A stretch of 13,802 nt of DNA from the NCBI GenBank assembly GCA_023409615.1, contig JAEYRF010000197.1, positions 1 to 13,802 of the forward strand. Reading direction: 5' to 3'. Position numbers and translations under genes: made by a program. Positions 7,163 through 13,802 of this stretch are shown here, piece by piece. Source of the DNA: Bacillota bacterium (lineage in GTDB: Bacteria > Bacillota > Clostridia > Acetivibrionales > DTU013). Below the pieces are notes generated by a model. The model was not told the DNA's origin, searched no databases, and saw nothing but the letters and a program-made list of their open reading frames with translations. Within the stretch, counting starts at the first letter, position 1, and the number at the start of each line of letters is the position of its first letter.

Positions 7163-8409
7163 GGAATGAAAATGGAACCCTCGCTGATAACCTGCTTTAC
7201 AGTATGCGGGAAGATGGTGAATGTAAATGGCTGTTTATAGCCCAGGGTATTAAAACCGTCCATGTTGATGTAACGAAGTCACAAAGGATAATGATAAGGA
7301 TTTTCGGAGAGCACACACCTTTCCTGTATAACACCATAACTGGGGATATAACGGACATTGAATACCGGGTTGAGAACGGAAGCACATGGATTGAAACCGA
7401 AATGTACTGCCATGACAGCCTGCTTTTGAAGCTTGATAAATATCAAAATTCCGGTAAAATATTCGGACTGTGCGAAAAAAATAAAACCGGGGAGATTGAT
7501 TTTAAGCACAAGGTAGCCTATAAGCGAAGCGAACCCAATGTGTTACTTCTGGATACGGCGCGATATGCTCTGAACGGCGGTGAATGGATGGAGGAAGAGG
7601 AAGTCCTCCGGTTGGATAACAACCTTAGGAAAGCATTTGGCTGGCCCTTAAGAAAGGGTCATATTGCTCAGCCCTGGACACTGGATGAGGAGATCATTGA
7701 CAATTATGTAATGCTTCAATACACCATTCAAAGTGAAATCGATGTAGCAAAGCCTGTTCTTGCTATTGAGGACGCTGAAAAACTGGAGGTTTGGCTAAAT
7801 AACGAGAAAGTGAACAATACTGTCACTGGATATTATGTGGATCATTCCATAAAAACAGTCAACCTGCCCGGAATAAGATGCGGAGAGAACACCCTGAAGG
7901 TAAAAATACCATTTGGGAAAACGACAAATATAGAAGTCTGCTTCATTCTAGGTGATTTCAATGTAAGGGTGGAGGGCTTTGAAAAAACTATCACAGAGCC
8001 AACCGGCCAGATTACCTTCTCTTCTATTACAAATCAAGGTATGCCCTTTTATGGCGGAAATATAACCTATGAAACAGAGATTGAAACCGGTGGCGGCAAT
8101 CTTGTTGTCAAGGCAAACAATTACAGAGGCGCAATAATTGCGGTTCATATCGACGGAAAAAGGGCGGGTGTTATCACATATGCGCCTTATCGGTTAAGCC
8201 TAGGAAATGTTCCGGCGGGCAAACACACCATTGCTTTCACCCTGTTCGGGAATCGGCATAATACCTTTGGCGCTTTGCATAACGCAGATACAGCAAAGAT
8301 CTGGTTAAGCCCCGACGCATGGAGAACTACAGGCGATGCCTGGTGCTATGAGTACAAGCTGAAGGATTTCGGAATTCTGACAAGCCCCACAATTGAGAAT
8401 TACGAGTAA
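7036..8409 (+). CDS. GH106-like alpha-L-rhamnosidase, C-terminal part (gene split by frameshift)
   Basis: 457 codons that continue the GH106 protein in another frame; the ATG at 7036 falls exactly at the frameshift and lacks a convincing ribosome site, so separate translation is doubtful. The part begins with the end of the barrel region and goes on as beta-sandwich domains. One, at about 225-310, has WLNNEKVNN and GENTLKVKIPFGKTTNIEVCF, like galactose-binding-type modules of GH106 enzymes. Another, at about 345-430, has YRGAIIAVHIDGKRAG and GKHTIAFTLFG. These probably shape the substrate site or hold the barrel. Without the N-terminal barrel this piece should not be catalytic. The gene ends 20 bp before a strong bidirectional terminator. 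Confidence 0.85.
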   Translation: MPRFIDAVLSCDAAELYDQATQVDFNQISILDVLKKDHVIEIRNENGTLADNLLYSMREDGECKWLFIAQGIKTVHVDVTKSQRIMIRIFGEHTPFLYNTITGDITDIEYRVENGSTWIETEMYCHDSLLLKLDKYQNSGKIFGLCEKNKTGEIDFKHKVAYKRSEPNVLLLDTARYALNGGEWMEEEEVLRLDNNLRKAFGWPLRKGHIAQPWTLDEEIIDNYVMLQYTIQSEIDVAKPVLAIEDAEKLEVWLNNEKVNNTVTGYYVDHSIKTVNLPGIRCGENTLKVKIPFGKTTNIEVCFILGDFNVRVEGFEKTITEPTGQITFSSITNQGMPFYGGNITYETEIETGGGNLVVKANNYRGAIIAVHIDGKRAGVITYAPYRLSLGNVPAGKHTIAFTLFGNRHNTFGALHNADTAKIWLSPDAWRTTGDAWCYEYKLKDFGILTSPTIENYE

Positions 8410-8429
8410 AGAATTACGATAAAACTTCT

Positions 8430-8462
8430 CAGAAAGCCTGACATATGTTGTCAGGCTTTCTG
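8430..8462. terminator. Bidirectional terminator between GH106 and GH31
   Basis: A perfect 14-bp stem, CAGAAAGCCTGACA paired with TGTCAGGCTTTCTG, around the loop TATGT. It lies between two convergent genes (stops at 8409 and 8485). T-rich bases follow on the plus side (TTTACAG) and the A-rich plus-strand stretch before it gives T-rich sequence on the minus side, so it can serve both directions. Confidence 0.85.
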
Positions 8463-8482
8463 TTTACAGCCAAATAAACGCT

Positions 8483-10495
8483 CTAGATCGGCAGATCAGC
8501 ATCATCCCTCAAAAATACAGGTATCGCTTCTATTGGGGCATCACATTCGATCCATTGACCACCGTCGAATTGCCTGCCATCAATCGTATTCTTCCAGCTT
8601 GCGCCTTCGGGCAGCCAGACCTTCCTGCTGTGCATGCCCTCATATATGATTGGAGCTACCATGATGTCAGGGCCGAACATATACTGGTCATCCACATCCC
8701 ATGCAGCACTGTCCTGCGGAAAATCATAAAACAGCGGCCGCATTGGCGGCGTTCCTTTTTCATGTGCCGCTTTCATCAATTCTGTAATATAAGGGCGCAG
8801 ACGCTCACGCATGAGCATGTATTTTTTGAATATCTCATAGGCCTTTTCTCCATAGCTCCATACCTCGTTCTCTGCTCCGCTTCCGAACGTACCGCCGCCT
8901 GTTGTACCAATAGGATCCGAATGCGGTTCGCGGTCACCATGAAGCCTGAATACAGGGCAGAAGGCTCCATATTGGAACCACCTGATCAAGCACTCATGAA
9001 ATTTTGGATCCCGGATGTCGCCGCTATGGAATCCGCCTATATCGGTAGTCCACCATGGTATTCCGGCAATGCCCATGTTAAGTCCTGCCCTTAGCTGGTT
9101 ACGCATTGATTTGAAGCTTGAATGAATGTCCCCCGACCAGACAAGTGCGCCGTAGCGCTGGCTTCCCGCCCAGGCACAGCGTACCAGATTAATAATGTTT
9201 TCCTGTCCCTCGGTTTTCATGCCATCAAAAAAGGTTTTCGCGTACATAACAGGATAGATATTACTCACCTGAAGAGCCGTTCCCGCATGATAACGGTAAT
9301 TGTCAAACTCGTATTCAGAATACTCAGGTTCTGCCTCATCCAGCCAAAAGATTTTTATTCCCTTATCATAATAGTTCTTCTTGGCAATCTTCCAAACATA
9401 GTCCCGGGCCTTTGGATTGGTAGCGTCATAAAACATTGTATTGCCCATCCAGTCCATCACAATAGAATTGCCCCTGTCAGCCCTGACAAGATATCCTCTT
9501 TTCGACATCTCTGCAAAGTTTTCGCTGGTTTTATCCACAGTCGGCCATATTGAGACCATCAACTCGATCCCCATCTGTTTGAGTTCGCGCACCATTGCCT
9601 CAGGATCCGGCCAGTAATCAAGGTCGAACTTCCATTCCCCCTGCTTCGTCCAGTGAAAAAAGTCAACAACAATAACAGAGATCGGCAGTCCTCTGCTCTT
9701 ATATCCCCTGGCTACCTCCAGCAGCTCCTCCTGTGTCTGGTACCTGAGCTTGCATTGCCAGAAGCCCATCCCATATTCCGGCATCATTGGCACCGTACCC
9801 GTGGCACGGGCATATGCTTCTTCAATTTCAGCAGGTGTTTCACCTGCGGTGATCCAATAATCTAATTGTTGAACAGAGCCTGCGTACCACTCAGTTACGT
9901 TCTTTCCAAAGGTTACCTTCCCGGTAGAAGGATTGTTCCAGAGGAAACCATAACCCTCATTAGAGAGCGCAAATGGCACACTTGCCTGTGAATTCCTGTG
10001 AGCAAGTTCAAGCGTACAACCCTTCACGTCGAGATAAGGCTGCTGGTATTGACCCATGCCGAAGATTTTTTCCTTCTCATTGGGTTCAAATCGCATGGTC
10101 AGTCTGAAATCATTCGTACCAGGTATGGGCGAATACTCGCGTGAATCAATGCATAGTGCGCTGACAAACTCATTCAGATTGGCACGGCTCCTGACAAACT
10201 CCTCAAGCAAAAGCTTGCCTTTCCTATTATAAAACGTAATCTTTCCACCTGCCGAAACACTTGCGACGATTTTGCCGTTTCTCACTTCCGCCGTAAGTCC
10301 ATCCTCAGAAACGACGACTCTAGCATCTGCACATCTTTCCTGAGGCAGCAGAGCCCAATCATTACCGGTTACGATACAGGCCCGTTTTGTCCCGCGGACA
10401 CGAAGGCTATCGATACCCCATGGTTCGATCCAAAGTATCTCATTATTACATTCACGGATCAATCTTGCCCCATCAATACTGAATAAGCTCTCCAT
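8483..10495 (-). CDS. GH31 glycosidase, alpha-xylosidase/alpha-glucosidase-like
   Basis: A 670-residue GH31 enzyme. With numbering from ATG 10495, an N-terminal beta-sandwich (1-235) ends in EYGMGFWQCKLRYQTQEELL, the usual barrel entry. The barrel holds VIVVDFFHW, KIFWLDEAEPEY with the nucleophile Asp386, and ALVWSGDI with the acid/base Asp456, followed by GIPWWTTDIGGF and FRLHGDREPH; a short beta region closes it. Members cleave alpha-linked xylose, glucose or galactose from the non-reducing end; the DEAEPE nucleophile context suggests an alpha-xylosidase-type subgroup, but the substrate is not settled. No signal peptide is seen. A GTG at 10504 also opens the frame, but GGGGGTG ten bases before ATG 10495 favours that start. 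It diverges from the araC-2 remnant, its probable former regulator, and ends at the shared terminator. Confidence 0.92.
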   Translation of the reverse strand: MESLFSIDGARLIRECNNEILWIEPWGIDSLRVRGTKRACIVTGNDWALLPQERCADARVVVSEDGLTAEVRNGKIVASVSAGGKITFYNRKGKLLLEEFVRSRANLNEFVSALCIDSREYSPIPGTNDFRLTMRFEPNEKEKIFGMGQYQQPYLDVKGCTLELAHRNSQASVPFALSNEGYGFLWNNPSTGKVTFGKNVTEWYAGSVQQLDYWITAGETPAEIEEAYARATGTVPMMPEYGMGFWQCKLRYQTQEELLEVARGYKSRGLPISVIVVDFFHWTKQGEWKFDLDYWPDPEAMVRELKQMGIELMVSIWPTVDKTSENFAEMSKRGYLVRADRGNSIVMDWMGNTMFYDATNPKARDYVWKIAKKNYYDKGIKIFWLDEAEPEYSEYEFDNYRYHAGTALQVSNIYPVMYAKTFFDGMKTEGQENIINLVRCAWAGSQRYGALVWSGDIHSSFKSMRNQLRAGLNMGIAGIPWWTTDIGGFHSGDIRDPKFHECLIRWFQYGAFCPVFRLHGDREPHSDPIGTTGGGTFGSGAENEVWSYGEKAYEIFKKYMLMRERLRPYITELMKAAHEKGTPPMRPLFYDFPQDSAAWDVDDQYMFGPDIMVAPIIYEGMHSRKVWLPEGASWKNTIDGRQFDGGQWIECDAPIEAIPVFLRDDADLPI

Positions 10496-10623
10496 ATAAT
10501 TCACACCCCCATGATCATTCTAGTACACTTCATAGGCCTCGTAAATGCAATAATATTGATTGGAATACGATGATTTTGATCTTAAGTGACTATTTATACC
10601 CACTTATTTATGGTAAAATGATA

Positions 10624-10653
10624 TTGATTTATTTCATCCTATCCTATTATAAA
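10624..10653 (+). promoter_or_regulatory. Predicted araC-2 promoter
   Basis: TTGATT (10624-10629), 18 bases, then TATAAA (10648-10653), about 25 bp before the araC-2 start. The 183 bp between the GH31 and araC-2 starts is very AT-rich; I found no convincing promoter for GH31 in it. Confidence 0.4.
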
Positions 10654-10678
10654 TATTATCTACTGAAAAGAGGCTGTC

Positions 10679-11221
10679 ATGCAACCAAAATACACACACT
10701 CAGCCAGGTATAAATGCCTTGAATATCTGAAGAAGCATTCTGTTGATCTGTACTTAAGTTACTGTGGTATGGAAGAATGTGATCCGGGCCACGCTTATGG
10801 GCCGACAGCACGTTCCGAATTTCTGCTTCATTATGTATTAAAAGGCAAAGGTATATTTACAGTGGATGGAAAAACATATCCTCTGCAAGAGCATAATGCA
10901 TTTTTGATATATCCCGATGAGATCACCTACTACAAAGCAGATCAAAACAATCCATGGACCTATATCTGGATAGGCTTTGGCGGTGTAAAGGCAGAAGCCT
11001 GTCTGAACCATGCTTCTCTTGGAAAAATAGACAGAGTTGGTCAATTTAATTGTGAGAACGAGCTTCTGGAATGTGTAACAGGTATGCTGAATGCAAGTAA
11101 ATTAACATATGCTAATGATTTGAAAAGAGAAGGTTATTTATTCATGTTTCTCTCTCATCTCATCAGCGAAAAACAGAGCCCAGACTTGAGTATCCGACAG
11201 CATTTTTTCATAATTGGCTAA
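10679..11221 (+). pseudogene. AraC-family regulator remnant (araC-2), DNA-binding domain missing
   Basis: 180 codons with a good start: AAGAGG at 10668-10673, five bases before ATG 10679. Residues ~1-160 are the cupin-type sensor half of an AraC regulator (FLLHYVLKGKGIFTVDGKTY, then LIYPDEITYYKADQNNPWTYIWIGFGG and the helical linker FMFLSHLISEKQ). Family members continue with about 100 residues of double helix-turn-helix, and nothing of that kind is present. From about 11175 the frame runs antisense through the permease fragment, and the last ~15 residues are a nonsense tail. The gene therefore lost its 3' half at a rearrangement junction. Its place, divergent to GH31 and next to the transporter genes, suggests it once regulated them. 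The protein could at most bind sugar, not DNA. Confidence 0.85.
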
Positions 11222-11392
11222 GCCGACAAAAATATTTCCCCGGCCAAAGTCGCCGCTCTTGAAAAAGCTTAAGTAGAATGATTGAATTGCCGGAATTATA
11301 TTGAGAATGATCAGCCCAATGATAGTAGTGGCTATCAAGAACCAACCCCAAAACCATTCATTGATTGTAGAATTCTTACGTCGAGAGATCAT
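11138..11392 (-). pseudogene. Sugar ABC transporter permease remnant (CUT1, UgpA/MalF-type N-terminus)
   Basis: 84 codons from ATG 11392, which has AAGGAG eight bases upstream (a GTG at 11401 is also in frame but less likely). Residues 1-67 match the start of a CUT1 sugar permease: a basic N-terminus, one membrane segment (WFLIATTIIGLIILNIIPA, ~17-35), FYLSFF, then GNIFVGLANYEKMLSD. Complete family members have about 290-310 residues and six membrane spans. After TQVW (about 11180) the frame enters the antisense of araC-2 and stops at 11138. The rest of this permease and the expected second permease gene (MalG/UgpE-type) are missing. It lies 102 bp after the binding-protein gene and was surely part of that operon. 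The transporter cannot work unless another copy supplies the permeases. Confidence 0.85.
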
Positions 11393-11420
11393 GTGATTCA
11401 CTCCTTGGGCATTTTTATAG

Positions 11421-11474
11421 CAGGGCTTTTGTAAGTATGACTATGCGGCAGCCCTGGAAAAGCCGCCGCATAGT
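11421..11474 (-). promoter_or_regulatory. Intercistronic RNA structure between binding protein and permease (hairpin, possible pseudoknot)
   Basis: On the minus-strand RNA a 10-bp stem, ACTATGCGGC with GCCGCATAGT (11474-11465 and 11449-11440), encloses a 15-base loop. The loop carries CAGGGCT (11456-11450), exactly complementary to AGCCCTG (11427-11421) downstream of the stem. The stem alone fits the hairpins that often follow sugar-binding-protein genes, protecting that mRNA or limiting permease expression. Read on the plus strand, the stem is followed by T8 (11481-11488), so it could also stop transcription from the araC-2 side. Confidence 0.6.
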
Positions 11475-11503
11475 ATTATCTTTTTTTTAGTTATCTTTTC
11501 TCG

Positions 11504-12841
11504 CTATTCCTGTGCAAGGCTTTCGTTCATAACCGCTGCTGCATCCAGGCAAGCCTGTTCGACTGTTTTTTCTCCTGTGAATGCACCTCTCAAAGCTTCG
11601 TATGTCTTATCTTCCCAGACAGCTGTCGTATTTGAATAAGGTCTGATCTGAGCATATTCAACCATATCAATGAAGCACCCAATATCGAATATCTTGCTGG
11701 AGTTAACCCATGCGTCAGCAGTTCCATTGAATGCCGAGATCGCAATTCCAAGCTCTGCCTGCCTCAATTGACCTTCTTTTGAGCCAAGGTATTCGATCCA
11801 TTTCCAGGCAGCATCAGCATTTTTCGTATTGGGCGCAATTGCGTAGCCAAGTCCGTTGAAGATCGATGCCTTTCCGCCATTAGGCGATGCCGGTAATACT
11901 GTTACATCAAAATTCTTTGCCATAAACTCATTTGTAGTAAAGCCCGACAGATTCCATGATCCGAATAATCCCATCGCACAAAGCCCGTTCTGTATAACCT
12001 CTGCACGTTCAGAATCTGCGAATATCTGCGGTGACAGACCTTCTTTAACCAGTTTTACATAGAATTCCATTGCTTCAATTGTCTTTGGATCATCATACCC
12101 GGATTTTTTATCTGGCGTAATTACTGATCCTCCATTCTGGTATATGAAGTTATAGAATCCTTCCTGATTATGCATTGCTGCAAGAAAACCATACTGAGAC
12201 TTATCTGCTTTTGTAAGCTTCTTTGAAGCTTCATACAAGTCGTTCCATGTCCAGGTAGCGTCCGGGTACTTAACACCGGCTGCATCAAACATAGTCTTGC
12301 TATACCATAAGCCAATTGTATCATAATCTTTTGGAACACAATACTGCTTCCCGTTGAAATTGTATATGGAAACCAGTCCGCTTGGGAAGTTTTCCATTTT
12401 AACCGAGCTGCTTTCTGCTATTTTGCCGGTCAGATCAAGCATCATTTCATTGGAAGCGTATCTGTAGATATTATTAGAGTGCATCCAGAATGTATCGGGC
12501 AGTGTGCCGGAAGATGCTGCAGCATCGAGTGCCGTCCAGTAATCAGCCCAGCCGTTTAACTGAATCTCAATCTTTATATTCGGATTTGCTTTTGTGAATT
12601 CTTCTGACATTGTTTCAAAGCCAACTGCCTGATTCGCATCCCACAGTCCATATGTAACCGTTACCGGCTCACTGTCCACCGGTGCATTCTGCGCAGGTTC
12701 TTCGTTCGCTTTTGTATTATCCTCTGTCTGTTTAGCAGGCGCTGCTTTAGGTTCAGGGTCGGCTTGAGTGCCACAACCCGTCAACATCATTGCCAATGCC
12801 AATGTCAATGCCAGAACAAATGCAAAAATACGTTTTCTCAT
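11504..12841 (-). CDS. Sugar ABC transporter substrate-binding lipoprotein (family 1, CUT1)
   Basis: 445 residues. The start is clear: AAGGAGG eight bases before ATG 12841. A lipoprotein signal peptide (MRKRIFAFVL, hydrophobic core, lipobox LTGC with Cys23) is followed by a disordered, Pro/Ala/Glu-rich linker (24-58), the usual tether of Gram-positive binding proteins. The mature part matches extracellular solute-binding family 1: VTYGLWDANQAVGFETMSEE, NPNIKIEIQLNGWADYWTAL, TLPDTFWMHSN, YCVPKDYDTIGLWYSKTMFD, and a C-terminal AAWKWIEYLGSKEGQ. It would capture an oligosaccharide outside the membrane and hand it to CUT1 permeases, here reduced to a fragment just downstream. No ATPase gene is visible; CUT1 systems often borrow a shared MsmK-type ATPase. 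The neighbouring GH31 suggests an alpha-linked oligosaccharide ligand. Confidence 0.95.
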   Translation of the reverse strand: MRKRIFAFVLALTLALAMMLTGCGTQADPEPKAAPAKQTEDNTKANEEPAQNAPVDSEPVTVTYGLWDANQAVGFETMSEEFTKANPNIKIEIQLNGWADYWTALDAAASSGTLPDTFWMHSNNIYRYASNEMMLDLTGKIAESSSVKMENFPSGLVSIYNFNGKQYCVPKDYDTIGLWYSKTMFDAAGVKYPDATWTWNDLYEASKKLTKADKSQYGFLAAMHNQEGFYNFIYQNGGSVITPDKKSGYDDPKTIEAMEFYVKLVKEGLSPQIFADSERAEVIQNGLCAMGLFGSWNLSGFTTNEFMAKNFDVTVLPASPNGGKASIFNGLGYAIAPNTKNADAAWKWIEYLGSKEGQLRQAELGIAISAFNGTADAWVNSSKIFDIGCFIDMVEYAQIRPYSNTTAVWEDKTYEALRGAFTGEKTVEQACLDAAAVMNESLAQE

Positions 12842-12860
12842 GGAATTTCCTCCTTATAAT

Positions 12861-12874
12861 ATGGTCTTGACCAT
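12861..12874. promoter_or_regulatory. Perfect 14-bp palindrome before the binding-protein gene, possible operator
   Basis: ATGGTC-TT-GACCAT lies between the predicted promoter and the ribosome-binding site of the binding-protein gene, about +5 to +18 of the transcript. Its position would suit a repressor operator; the binding protein is unknown. Confidence 0.4.
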
Positions 12875-12885
12875 TTGTTAAGGCT

Positions 12886-12914
12886 ATTTTATCCCAACAG
12901 TGCTTTTATCAAAA
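12886..12914 (-). promoter_or_regulatory. Predicted promoter of the binding-protein operon (weak)
   Basis: On the minus strand TAAAAT (12891-12886) is a fair -10. The -35 is either TTGATA with a short 15-base spacer or TTTTGA with 17 bases. An activator-dependent promoter would fit, but confidence is low. Confidence 0.3.
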
Positions 12915-12973
12915 TGGATTCATGTGATGCCAATATAGAATAATGTGACAGAAAAATACACTATTTTTAGTTA

Positions 12974-13009
12974 AAAAGCGGGAAGCAGAACTATCTGCTT
13001 CCCGCTTTT
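12974..13009 (-). terminator. Rho-independent terminator of tRNA-His
   Basis: A perfect 16-bp stem (AAAAGCGGGAAGCAGA and its complement) with a 4-base loop begins one base after the tRNA CCA end and finishes in a T run on the minus strand. It also separates the tRNA from the binding-protein operon. Confidence 0.9.
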
Positions 13010-13010
13010 G

Positions 13011-13087
13011 TGGGGTGAGCTATGGGGATCGAACCCACGACCTCCAGGGCCACAACCTGGCACTCTAACCAACTGAGCTAAGCCCAC
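13011..13087 (-). tRNA. tRNA-His (anticodon GTG)
   Basis: The minus strand folds as a full cloverleaf. The acceptor stem is GTGGGCT with AGCTCAC (one G-U), the D arm contains AGCTCAGTTGGTTAGAG, the anticodon stem is CCAGG/CCTGG around the loop TTGTGGC (GTG = His), and the T arm contains GGTTCGATCC. C73 and an encoded CCA follow (13014-13011). The base before the acceptor (complement of 13088) is G, matching the extra G-1 opposite C73 that marks tRNA-His. Confidence 0.97.
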
Positions 13088-13119
13088 CGCAACTGTGACA
13101 ACTTTCAGAGACATATGCT

Positions 13120-13148
13120 ATTTTAAGGCACTGAGCAGGTTTTGTCAA
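13120..13148 (-). promoter_or_regulatory. Predicted tRNA-His promoter
   Basis: On the minus strand a consensus TTGACA (13148-13143), exactly 17 bases, then TAAAAT (13125-13120). The start would be near 13113, about 25 bases before the mature tRNA end. Confidence 0.8.
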
Positions 13149-13152
13149 GTGC

Positions 13153-13199
13153 CAAGTTCCTTCATCACAGCTCATCAAGTTCCTTCAGCCAAAGCTCAG
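13153..13199. repeat. Short imperfect tandem repeat, two units of 23-24 bp
   Basis: CAAGTTCCTTCA occurs at 13153-13164 and again at 13176-13187, each followed ~4 bases later by a related AGCTCA segment. It lies between the tRNA promoter and the insertion sequence. The function is unknown. Confidence 0.6.
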
Positions 13200-13243
13200 C
13201 AGTTGCGGTTCTTTGACAGTTGAATAAGAGAAAAATCCCTGCG

Positions 13244-13267
13244 AGCCTTGATATAGGCTTATTTTTT
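13244..13267 (+). terminator. Small hairpin with T tract ahead of the transposase gene
   Basis: AGCCT-TGATAT-AGGCT (5-bp stem) followed by TATTTTTTT. It could block read-through into the transposase gene, as seen at ends of some insertion sequences. The stem is short, so the call is tentative. Confidence 0.4.
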
Positions 13268-13289
13268 TGTCAAAATTTATGATTTTTAC

Positions 13290-13318
13290 TTGCGTAGTTT
13301 TGCGTTATGTGTTATAAT
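13290..13318 (+). promoter_or_regulatory. Predicted transposase promoter
   Basis: TTGCGT (13290-13295), 17 bases, then TATAAT (13313-13318) preceded by TG at the extended -10 position. It lies 24 bp before the transposase start. Confidence 0.7.
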
Positions 13319-13342
13319 GTAGGTGTTTGGAGGGATTCAGGT

Positions 13343-13802
13343 ATGAGATTACAAATATCTAAATCGAAAAATGCTGCTTCACTTTATGTTATTAAAACAA
13401 CATACACCAGTGGGAAGGAGCATACAAAAATTGTAGAAAAGCTCGGGACTTATGAAGATCTTAAGGAAAAGCTCAATGGGCAGGACCCGATTGAATGGGC
13501 AAAGAAATACATCGAAGAACTGAACCAAAAGGAAAAAGATGAAAGCCAAGAAGTCCTACTCAAGCGTTCTCCCTCCAAGATTATCCCGAAAGGAGAGCAG
13601 CGTTCCTTCAACGGCGGATACCTGTTTCTCCAGAAAATCTATCATGAGCTTCGGCTTGATAAGCTTTGTGCGGAAATCTCCCGGAAGTACAAATTTACAT
13701 TCAACCTCGATTCGATCCTGTCCCGATTGCTTTACTCTAGGATTATCTATCCTTCTTCCAAACATGCGACTTCCGAGCTTTCCAAAGAGTTTATCGAGCA
13801 GC
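13343..13802 (+). CDS. IS1634-type transposase, N-terminal part (cut by window end)
   Basis: An open frame from ATG 13343, with GGAGGG at 13329-13334 giving an ideal spacing, runs off the right edge after 153 codons. The start resembles IS1634-family (IS4-related) transposases of Bacillota: MRLQISKSKNAASLYVIKTT, SGKEHTKIVEKLGTYEDLKE, then SFNGGYLFLQKIYHELRLDKL and LDSILSRLLYSRIIYPSSKHAT. The catalytic DDE residues lie beyond the window, so intactness cannot be judged. The left terminal inverted repeat should fall between about 13200 and 13290, but cannot be identified without the other end. Confidence 0.85.
   Translation, partial: MRLQISKSKNAASLYVIKTTYTSGKEHTKIVEKLGTYEDLKEKLNGQDPIEWAKKYIEELNQKEKDESQEVLLKRSPSKIIPKGEQRSFNGGYLFLQKIYHELRLDKLCAEISRKYKFTFNLDSILSRLLYSRIIYPSSKHATSELSKEFIEQ

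Noticed and set aside
6748..7263. A 171-codon minus-strand ORF across the GH106 frameshift
   Set aside because: It is an antisense shadow of GH106 codons, with no ribosome site or recognisable domain.
8555..9094. A 179-codon plus-strand ORF inside GH31
   Set aside because: It is antisense to conserved barrel motifs of GH31 and has no protein-like features.
12848..12880. A promoter TTAACA / TATAAG right before the binding-protein gene
   Set aside because: Its -10 would overlap the AAGGAGG ribosome site, leaving a transcript without it.
13011..13040. tRNA-His 3' end as an integration (att) site for an island
   Set aside because: I found no second copy of the tRNA 3' sequence in the window and no integrase; the tRNA has its own intact terminator directly after CCA.
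1..13802. CRISPR array, phage genes or toxin-antitoxin pair
   Set aside because: No regularly spaced repeats and no proteins of these kinds were seen on either strand.

Overview
The window looks like part of a Bacillota (probably Clostridia, Lachnospiraceae-like) chromosome. The reasons are strong Shine-Dalgarno sites, TTGACA/TATAAT-type promoters with 16-18 bp spacing, a lipobox-type sugar-binding protein, a CCA-encoding tRNA-His and plant-glycan enzymes. It is a plant cell-wall carbohydrate utilisation region. None of the glycosidases carries a signal peptide, so the visible logic is import of oligosaccharides by an ABC transporter followed by cytoplasmic breakdown. Species and exact substrate cannot be fixed from the sequence alone.

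Layout, left to right. (1) Positions 1-4111, minus strand: an operon transcribed leftwards from a TTGCAT-N17-TATAAT promoter. It encodes a GH105 unsaturated rhamnogalacturonyl hydrolase, a CehA/McbA-type PHP metallohydrolase, and a large uncharacterised protein with a beta-sandwich front and a probable alpha-helical toroid, cut by the window edge. (2) Positions 4365-8409: an intact AraC-family regulator (minus) diverges from a GH106 alpha-L-rhamnosidase-like gene (plus); the two promoters overlap. The GH106 gene is split into two reading frames by a one-base shift near 7036. (3) A 14-bp-stem bidirectional terminator (8430-8462) separates GH106 from a convergent GH31 alpha-xylosidase/alpha-glucosidase-like gene (8483-10495, minus). 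(4) Positions 10679-11392: a second AraC-type gene (plus) and a sugar ABC permease gene (minus) meet tail to tail, and each lacks its 3' part. The AraC protein has no DNA-binding domain and the permease keeps only its first ~65 residues. (5) Positions 11504-12841, minus: the sugar-binding lipoprotein of the same transporter; its gap to the permease fragment can fold into a hairpin and, on paper, an H-type pseudoknot. (6) Positions 12974-13148: tRNA-His(GTG) with its promoter and a very strong terminator. (7) Positions 13343 to the end: the start of an IS1634-type transposase gene with its own promoter.

Together, GH105 and GH106 point to rhamnogalacturonan-type pectin fragments and GH31 to an alpha-linked side chain (xylose or glucose). 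Three genes (GH106, araC-2, permease) are broken within about 4 kb and an insertion sequence lies close by, so this part of the locus seems to be decaying or recently rearranged, unless the breaks are assembly errors. The most interesting unexplained items are the uncharacterised toroid protein coupled to a PHP hydrolase, the fused gene remnants at ~11175, and the pseudoknot-capable intercistronic RNA.
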